From Gnetum montanum (Eukaryota > Streptophyta > Gnetopsida > Gnetales > Gnetaceae): 64,000 bases of DNA. A program made the position numbers and the translations under genes. How positions within the stretch are numbered: position 1 is the stretch's first letter; every line of letters starts with the position of its first letter. The stretch lies in assembly GCA_015680685.1 (NCBI GenBank), contig MNCI01006623.1, positions 163,573 to 227,572 on the forward strand, in the 5' to 3' direction. Under the pieces are notes generated by a model. That model saw nothing but the letters and a program-made list of their open reading frames with translations. It ran no database searches and was not told the DNA's origin. Shown piece by piece: positions 56,981 to 64,000 of this stretch.

Positions 56981-58125
56981 GGAGAGCTTTTAGGTTTCAT
57001 GACCCTAGAAGAAAAGGTTTCATCAATTATATAAGGCTTCTCCCACAATGCTTGGAATTTGATTTATTGGGGTACATGTGTGGGATTCTAATAGAGAACC
57101 TTGTCTCCTAGTTGAAATTTCTCTTTTCATATTCTAAGGTCATGCCACTATTTATTAAATGCCTTGTGCACTTCATTCAAAGATAGGGCCACCAATTGAT
57201 TTTTTTCTAGTACATTTAAGTTGATCAACGTTTCTTTTTGTACCATACTTAGGTCAAGGTCCAAGTCATAGGCTATTGAGAGTGTATGGACCTCAGATTG
57301 AATTGGAAGCATTGGAAGTTTTCCATACACTAGCTCGTAGGAAGAGTAGCTAATAGGGAGTTTCCATGTTAAGAAATAGGCCTAAAGGGCATCATTGAGT
57401 TTTGTGCTCCAATCTCTCCTATATTTGCTAATAATTCTTATCAAAATATTTGTGATCTTCCTCTTAGTCACCTCTACTTGACTGTTGGCTTGGGGGTGAT
57501 AAGGTATTGTTAATTTATATTCAACCCCCAAATGTTGCATGAGTTTTCAAAAAGTAGCATCTATAAATTGGATTTTGTTGTTAGAAATTAGTGCACATGG
57601 CATCCTAAACCTATTCAGAACATTTTGTTGTACAAATTGAGTAGCAATGGATGATTTATAGTCAATGAAGACTACTACTTATACCCATTTGGTATAATAG
57701 TCAATAGAGATGATTATATATGCCTTCCCATTGGACATGGATGTGATGGGACCCATGAAATCTATGTCCCATATGTCAAAGGATTCCAGTGGTTGAATCT
57801 ATTGTTGAGGAACCTCCATTCATGCAGTCATCCCACCATCTCATTAATAGTTTTCATGGGATCATATAAATTGGTGGACATCCCTAAAGATTGTGGCCAA
57901 TAGCATACTACCATCAAGATTTTTATGGTCATGCATCTCCCAACATAGTGGCCTCTACAAGGGCCTTCATGAGCATCCTAGAGAATGTGTAATTCATCTG
58001 CATGAGGTACACACCAACTAGGCCATCGTCACACATCTTGTAAAGGTGTGCATTGATTTCCATGAAGTGCTTAGCTTGATGAAGGAATTATTGTTTCTTC
58101 CTATAGTCCAAATATTATGGCATCT
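56981..58125 (-). pseudogene. Integrase pseudogene, element D
   Basis: Core with F-D-I-W-D-I-D-F-M-G-P-I (about 57,740-57,775), I-D-Y-Y-T-K-W-V, a decayed second Asp position (S-N-N for T-D-N) and Y-H-P-Q-A-N-S-Q-V-E-V (about 57,480-57,520) with the third acidic residue kept. The C-terminal open part (57,148-57,330) starts L-V-Y-G-K-L-P; then F-Q-L-G-D-K-V-L (57,090) and L-W-E-K-P-Y. The zinc domain near 57,850-58,000 is too decayed to read. Confidence 0.8.
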
Positions 58126-58640
58126 CCTAAGTGAGAAAATAAGTGAGGATGCCATCATACCATTTTGGTTCTATGGAAATTTTCTCATTTACTCTAGCAA
58201 CAAAGAGGAGTTCATCAAGAAACTGGTCAGAGAGTAGGCTCTCCTCCTCTTTGTTATCCCATCGTAATCGAGAAAAGTGATCAGCAACCACATTCTTAGT
58301 CCCCTTTTGATCTTCCACTGTAAGATCGAATTCCTACAATATTAGCAGTCACCATATGACACAGGGGCTCACCGTTGGCTTATTCACAAGGAAGTAGATG
58401 GCACTATGATTAGTGTGCACAAATACTTTATATCCAAGCACATAGTTTTTAAAATTTTTCAAAGCATACACCGTCACCATCAATTCTTTTTTCTATGGTG
58501 GTGTAATTTAGTTACACATCCACAATGTTTCAACTTATGTAGTGGATGTAATATGGATTTTTCTTATCATCCAACTATGTAAAAATGACTCCCAAGGTGT
58601 AATTAGATGCATCTATCATTATATAAAATGTTGTGGACCA
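58126..58640 (-). pseudogene. RNase H pseudogene, element D
   Basis: K-K-E-L-M-V-T-V-Y-A-L and V-H-T-N-H-S-A-I (about 58,400-58,500; usual V-x-T-D-H, so Asp has become Asn), followed by the open frame 58,127-58,318 with K-G-T-K-N-V-V-A-D-H-F-S-R-L, the hallmark linker to integrase of Athila-type elements. Confidence 0.75.
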
Positions 58641-59745
58641 GTCAAGTGCTTGTAGAATTGGAGTCTCTACAAGCTTCGCATTCCTTGGTCCAAATGAAGA
58701 AAACATCTTTCTTTGTTAGCTCAACCAATGATTTTGTGATCATAGAGAAATTCTCTATGAATTTTCGATAGTAACCAATGTATCTAAGGAATGATCAAAC
58801 ATCTTTTATAGTTTTTGGTTGATGAGTGATTCCTTGGATGATCCTTTTTTTGGGATCTACTTTGATCCCTTTCTAAAAAATGTTGTGTTCCAATAAAATG
58901 CCTTCTTGGACCATGAGATGGCTCTTTTACCAATTGATCTGTAGGTTTGTTTCCACACATTGTTTGAGTACTTGCTCTAGGTAGTGTAAGGCTTGCTCGA
59001 ATATAACACCATAAGTGGAGAAGTCATCCATAAAGACTTCTACTCTACTACCTATTTTCTACTAAAAGATGCTTAAGACCAAATGTTGGAAAGTGGCAAG
59101 ATCATTGCATAGATCAAAAGGCATCTTGTGGTATGCAAAGGTCTCCTAGGGACTTGTGAATGTTGTTTTGGTTTGGTCTTCTGGTGTAATTTCGATTTAG
59201 TTATAGCCACTATAACCATCTAGGAAACTATAATAGCAATGCCTTAATATGGTTTCCAACAACTGATCAACGAATGACAATGGAAAATGATCTTTTAATG
59301 TTACCATTGTTAATAACTTGAAGTTAATATGAACCCACCATTTACCACCTCTCTTTGGCACTATCATGAGTGGGCTAACCCACTTGCTATTCGCAATGGG
59401 ATAGATGAACCCTGCCTGAGTTACTCAATCTCCTCATTAATAATTTTCTTCAATTTTTAGTTCAACTGATGTTGTGATTGGCTCCTTGGGTTCATGGATG
59501 GATCTGTGTAAATGCAGTGCTACCATATCCATGGATTAGTTTTAGTAAGTTCAGGATATGACCAAGCAAAGGTTGTTGGCCATCTATTGACCACTTTTAA
59601 TAATTTTTCTTTTTTCTTGAGAGCAAGTTTAGTATTAAGTATGACTAGCTTTCCATTTTTCAAGAATGCATATTCTAGGCTGGTAGGTAGAGTTTTCAAC
59701 TCTATGGGATCTTGTTTGAAATTCTTAGGAATCTCCAACTCTTCC
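58641..59745 (-). pseudogene. Reverse transcriptase pseudogene, element D
   Basis: Leader 59,520-59,738: I-E-L-K-T-L-P-x-x-L-E-Y-A-F-L and F-A-W-S-Y-P-E-L, the Athila-type start of RT. Catalytic F-M-D-D at 59,023-59,034 within E-V-F-M-D-D-F-S-T-Y-G. Downstream: F-L-R-Y-I-G-Y-Y-R-K-F-I (about 58,760). Stops and frame shifts throughout. Confidence 0.8.
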
Positions 59746-59989
59746 CAATTTTATCATTATTTTCATTATTACAAAGTTGGTGATGAGTTTTCCCTAGTTC
59801 ATCCATGCCTATGACATAAGCGCATGCCAGGCTCTTAGTAGGTTCCATGCACATTGTGCTGCTATCAAAATTAGTGGTTAGCCATTGGGTGCCCTCTTAT
59901 TTTGTGGCTACTACATACATGCAAAAAATAGATGCTCGTTTCATGAACCAAAGTTTCTACATGCAATTGCATCTTGTATCATTATACGC

Positions 59990-60375
59990 AATGCATGGAA
60001 CTCATCTCTTCTTAATCTTTTCAAATGCATATCTCTTAGATATTTCTAGGAAAAGATCTATGATGTCCATTCTTGCATTAATAGGGCTTAGCCATGCCCT
60101 TTCCATAATAATTGGATAGTCCCCCTTATAGTTCTCAACCTTGATTATTAGGAAATTGGTAGGATAAGACCACTCATAGACAATGATTACAATGTCTTTC
60201 AATAGTCCTAATGAAACAGTAATGGACTGGTTTGTCAATTCCAATCTAATATTGCTCTTCTTAAGAGTTGGAAAGTTCCAAGTAGTATACATCTCATGAT
60301 AAATCAGGTTCACACTACAACCTGAATTAATAATAGCTTTACATGGCTTATTCCTAGTAATTTATAAAAAGATAA
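59990..60375 (-). pseudogene. Aspartic protease pseudogene, element D
   Basis: The catalytic motif reads N-S-G-C-S-V-N-L-I (about 60,310-60,340); Asp has changed to Asn, which would abolish activity. Then comes the open frame 60,002-60,313 with L-E-L-T-N-Q-S-I-T, F-L-I-I-K-V-E and P-I-I-M-E-R-A-W-L (usual P-L-I-L-G-R-P-F-L). Confidence 0.75.
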
Positions 60376-62930
60376 GAAGACTCCTAGGATCAGCTAATTT
60401 TCTAGGAAGGTTTCCAGCCCAAATCCAATTAGGTACAACATGTGTAAGCATAATAGTATGGATTTTGGGTAGCATTTATTTTGAAGAGGATCTAATGGAA
60501 TGGTTTATAAAGGATGAGGTAGGAGTAGGGTCACTAGCCACCTAAGTATGTGAGGGCCTAGTAGGGCTATTGGTTTGGAAGAATTTTCTTTTATGAGCAT
60601 GAAGTTCCAAACCCCTTAGCTAATGAACCGATTATACATTGATAGCCCTAGTAGCATTGCATTGCTACAGCTGGGTCAGGAGTTCATCCTACATAGATGA
60701 AGTAGGCAGTAGTTGTGTTGAGGATGCTGGAATAGGTGTAGGAATAGGAGGATAAGGATAAAATGTGACATCCCTCCTGGAATGCGGAGAATGAGCTTTA
60801 TAGTATTCATGAGGGTAGTAGTAATGTTGAAAAGGAGAAACATGGCTAGAAGAGTCACATGGAGACAAGGGTTCTAAATGTAATACCAATATGAATTTGA
60901 TTGCCTATAAGGGTATTTTTTCCATGGTGGTCGCATCCCCCATGACTATGGTTGGTGCCACTATTGATATTTCTCATACGGTTGTAATGGAGTTTCACTT
61001 AGATAATATTTTTGTTGCTGATGGAACTACCTATGATTTCCTTGAGGATAAGGTAATCTTCTAGGTGTTTGTCTTTTTTCTAGTCATGGATTCAAAGCAT
61101 ACACCCCAAATTCCTATAAGTATGACACAATGGGGTAACATCCCTTAGGATGTTCTTATTGGTAGATGTCACACCCACCATCATCATCTGATTTAGTTTT
61201 CGTAACTTCATCTACTGTAGCAATCTTGCCCTTACCACTTTGGTAGGCATGTTCAACTTCTTTTCACCTCTTATGGTCATGATCACTACATTGCTCTCTT
61301 GATTCTTTTGTGATTTTTAAAGTAGTTTAAAATTTTTCATCAAATGAATCCCACATTTTATCTACCTTAGCCAAAATTTCAAATATATATTTTTGAATCA
61401 GTAGGTCTTTTTGTTCACCACCTCATCAATAGATGACTCATCCTCACTATGAAAAAATTGGATTTCTCTCTTTCTAATGGAAGGATCCCTATTCTATTCC
61501 TCAACACTTTCATGTTTTCTCAACTCTACTTCTTCTTTTTCTACCTATTTAATTTACCTTTGGTTCTGATGGGCTTTGATTTTTCATAGTTTCCCTTGGG
61601 CATAAACCCCAAGAGTTCTTCTCATTTTTTATCTAAGTCCATCAATGATATGGTGAAGTTGTTCCCATTAAGGATAACCATGGCTAAGGCATCAATGTAT
61701 GAGAGAATAGTATCTACCCATGGCACTATCCAAGGGTTCATGGTTCCCTTGCTTCCATCCTTGGATCTACCTTTTTAGATTAGACACTCTAGAGTATGTT
61801 TGATACTTATCATTAAATAACTCTAGCATTGTGATCCACCTACAGATGGATTCCAACTCCAAGAACTAGTACTAATTTTCTACTTCCTTAATGAGTGTTC
61901 TAGAAAAGAGCTTCAATTTCTGCTAATCATTTTCAATATTTTGTAAGACATAAGCATCATGAAAAGCTTGAAGATATGTTTGTGAATCAAAGTTATATCC
62001 ATCCTCAAATCTAGAAATATTTTTCATATCAAGTCATTTGATTCGACTATCTTTCACATGTCTAGTTCAAATTTTTATAACCTCTAGAATATTTAACATG
62101 CTTTGAGTTGCTAGCAAAGGTTCATCATCATCATTATTTTAATGAAATCAATGATGTCCTCTACTAACCCTTCATTCATGGTGGGCCAAATAATCATTAT
62201 TGTTGTCTTGCTATTCCCCTTCATCACAATTGTTCTCTCTACAACATTTGTTAGAACTAGAAAAAGAAGAAGAAAAAGATGTAGATGAAGAGGGAAAAGA
62301 GGAAGAAGGACTATCACCATCATGTTTTTTGCCAACTTCTCTATAGTTTTCATGGCCATGTTTGTTAGTTTTTTTTGTCATCTTGACACTTGTTTGAGCC
62401 CCTACTTTGACTTCCATTTTTACCTGAACCTAGATTATTAATAGTGAACTATAGATTCAGGACTACACCCCCATCACCAATAACAAGGGATGAAGAATCT
62501 TAATGTTGAGAGTTCCCAAAGGAATGATCTTCATTATTATTTTAGTTAAGTAGAAATAAGGGATTGGTGAACCGTTTCCCCTTTATAAACTCATGGTGCT
62601 TCTTCTAGTATTGATCTCTCCTGCATTTTGTTTTAGTGGGATAATAGTCTCACTAGTCATAATCATGCATAATGTATTCCTCTTGAAGTTCTTGGATGCC
62701 TAACCTCCTAAGAGTTTGAAGTAGCATCTTAGGCACAGATCGATTAGAAGGTATGAAAATGTTACTTTTCATATCTCACCATCGCAGTTGTTCATCCTGA
62801 TGCAAGATGAAGGTGAAGTCAAGCACATACTCATCTAGATGAGTATACACCAACTTACATTCTCTAGGGACTGGTGGTTTAGTATCATCGTGCCTTTGAG
62901 AAGAATACATTTTGCAATATAAATAAGATA
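60376..62930 (-). pseudogene. Gag pseudogene, element D
   Basis: N-terminal part 62,650-62,930 (unfamiliar but open in pieces: T-H-L-D-E-Y, L-Q-T-L-R-R-L-G-I). A low-complexity Ser/Lys/Asp-rich stretch follows (62,111-62,417). The gypsy capsid core lies at about 61,560-62,040, with L-Q-A-F-H-D-A, K-L-K-L-F-S-R-T-L and later C-L-S-H-G-Y-P and I-I-D-G-L. A Pro/His-rich end (60,676-60,889) precedes protease. Heavily broken. Confidence 0.65.
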
Positions 62931-63043
62931 ACAATGATCTTATGTAACTATATTTATTGTGAGAATGATTTTGACCTTAGGGTCTATCCAACAATGTTAA
63001 TGATGTTTACTAAATCTAGACAGTGTAGGTCTTAGTAAAATGA

Positions 63044-63062
63044 GCCCTCGGCAATGGAACCA
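63044..63062 (-). other. Primer-binding site of element D (tRNA-Asp type)
   Basis: Minus strand TGGTTCCATTGCCGAGGGC. The tRNA-Asp site typical of Athila elements is TGGCGCCGTTGCCGGGGA; most differences can come from C-to-T or G-to-A changes, several at former CpG sites. Confidence 0.65.
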
Positions 63063-63066
63063 AAGA

Positions 63067-63410
63067 TGAGCGGTAAAGTACTACTATGCTTAACCAGAAA
63101 AATCACTAAGCATTCACACATGATCGGGTTAAATTTTTTGGACTCTATGTCTTCTAGTACACTAGCCTCTAGGAAATGAACTTTGTCCTAATAGTCATTT
63201 CTCATCTTCCCAAGTACACTTGTGATACACAAAGGTATGGTTAAGTTTAATCAAGGCATATGATTTTTATTATTGTATGTTTTATCCTCCTAGTATTTTA
63301 AAATAGAAAGATCAAGTAATTTAATAGCTAATTCAACTTATGAAGCCTACATAATGAATTCAACTTAGTAGCGATTTCTTTGAAGCCTACATTATGAATT
63401 CAACTTACTA
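63067..63410 (-). mobile_element. Inner part of the 5' LTR of element D
   Basis: The LTR end (CA on the minus strand) lies at 63,067-63,068, four or five bases from the primer site. The outer end is not found; by 63,420 the sequence is an integrase of another element. A 40-bp direct repeat (GAAGCCTACAT(A/T)ATGAATT, at 63,341 and 63,381) lies here. Confidence 0.5.
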
Positions 63411-63414
63411 AAAA

Positions 63415-63860
63415 GTTATGTCATTATTAGTAACTAATGATTCTGGTATTTCAAACCAATTTATTATGTATTGCTTTGAGAACTGGATTACATCATATGA
63501 CGTACTTCTTCTTAAAGCTTTATCTTTCATCCATTTAGTAAAATAATCAATAACTGTTAGAATAAATTTATGTCTTGCTTTAGATGGAGTAATAGCTCCT
63601 ATGAAATCTAATCCCCATCACTGGAAAGGTTTATTTACTACTTGCTTTAAATGGAGTAATAGCTCCTATGAAATCTAATCCCCATCACTAGAAAGGTTTA
63701 TTTACTACTACTAGCTTTGATGGAGCATTTGCTCTTTTTAGCTTTCGTCCATGAATTTGGCACTTATAGCAAGTTACAATTTTGTTTTGCAAGTCCTTAT
63801 ACATTATAGGTTAATAGAATCCATGTCTTAGAATATGTTGCTATTGACATTATTATTATT
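63415..63860 (-). pseudogene. Integrase fragment of a further gypsy element
   Basis: Minus strand: end of a zinc domain with C-Y-K-C-Q-I-H-G (about 63,745-63,770), then W-G-L-D-F-I-G-A-I-T-P, H-K-F-I-L-T-V-I-D-Y-F-T-K-W and I-P-E-S-L-V-T-N-N (usual T-D-N; second Asp lost). The piece is separate from element D, whose integrase is at 57-58 kb. A 67-bp tandem duplication lies inside it. Confidence 0.75.
63574..63707. repeat. 67-bp tandem duplication within the integrase fragment
   Basis: Copies 63,574-63,640 and 63,641-63,707 differ at only two positions (one G/A in TTTAGATGG/TTTAAATGG, one G/A in CACTGGAAA/CACTAGAAA). 67 bp is not a multiple of three, so it breaks the frame. It is younger than the decay around it. 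Confidence 0.85.
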
Positions 63861-64000
63861 ATTATTATATTACCTATGGTTGGGGACCTTAATTATGTAT
63901 ATTTTACTTTTTACGTAAAATCAGTATAGCATTTGTTGAATTCCTATGAATTAGATCTATGCATTTTGACTTATTTGCAACTATAATGACCTACATGTGT
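63861..64000. other. No gene seen; short ATT microsatellite at the left edge
   Basis: A run of about six ATT units lies at about 63,850-63,870. Nothing else recognised up to the window edge. Confidence 0.5.

Larger units (their letters stand above)
56981..63400 (-). mobile_element. Element D: Athila-like Ty3/gypsy retrotransposon
   Basis: Minus strand: 5' LTR (right of 63,067), primer site (63,062-63,044), gag, protease, RT, RNase H, integrase. No 3' LTR is present; the element ends at the junction with the LTR of C. Motifs V-F-M-D-D-F-S in RT, K-G-x-x-N-V-V-A-D-H-x-S-R-L after RNase H and I-D-F-M-G-P-I in integrase, with a tRNA-Asp-type primer site, fit the Athila lineage. No second RNase H and no opposite-strand gene are seen, so it is distinct from A, B and C. 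Confidence 0.8.

Overview
The window is AT-rich plant nuclear DNA made almost entirely of old, nested, decayed retrotransposons. I found no intact host protein gene, no rRNA or tRNA gene and no CRISPR array. Element types (Ty3/gypsy with a second, archaeal-type RNase H; Athila-like; Sirevirus-like Ty1/copia gag; plant L1-type LINE) point to a land plant with a large repeat-rich genome. The species cannot be named from sequence. Stops inside former genes are mostly TAG and TGA and CpG is depleted, as expected of long-methylated DNA.

Layout. 1-4.3 kb: gag end and probable 5' LTR of a minus-strand copia element. 4.9-6.4 kb: plus-strand L1 reverse transcriptase pseudogene, broken by the 3' LTR of element I. 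6.4-8.95 kb: 3' end of element I (minus). 8.95-26.44 kb: element A (minus), inserted in the integrase gene of I. 26.44-41.9 kb: element B (plus), inserted in the 5' LTR of A, so A and B lie head to head and form a diverged inverted repeat of about 29 kb centred near 27.04 kb. 41.9-57.0 kb: element C (plus), missing its gag, with a 495-bp solo LTR (H) in its protease and a 3.9-kb array of 180-bp satellite inside. 57.0-63.4 kb: Athila-like element D (minus). 63.4-63.9 kb: integrase fragment of another gypsy element (minus).

A, B, C and I are one family. Its order is 5' LTR, tRNA-Asn-type primer site, gag, protease, hairpin array, a gene on the OPPOSITE strand, hairpin array, RT, RNase H, second RNase H, integrase, hairpin array, polypurine tract, 3' LTR. 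The opposite-strand gene is the main discovery. In A and B it spans about 3.5-3.6 kb, has seven exons with nearly equal exon sizes and six GT-AG introns of about 81-121 bp, and could encode about 1,000 residues of a protein I do not recognise. C keeps its last intron and last exon. The sense strand has a splice-acceptor-like site just before RT in all three copies, so the cassette probably sits in a sense-strand intron, like the protease-RT intron known in Ogre elements. Arrays of a short hairpin unit with compensating stem changes lie at the module borders. All copies are pseudogenes here; function is inferred for the ancestral element only.
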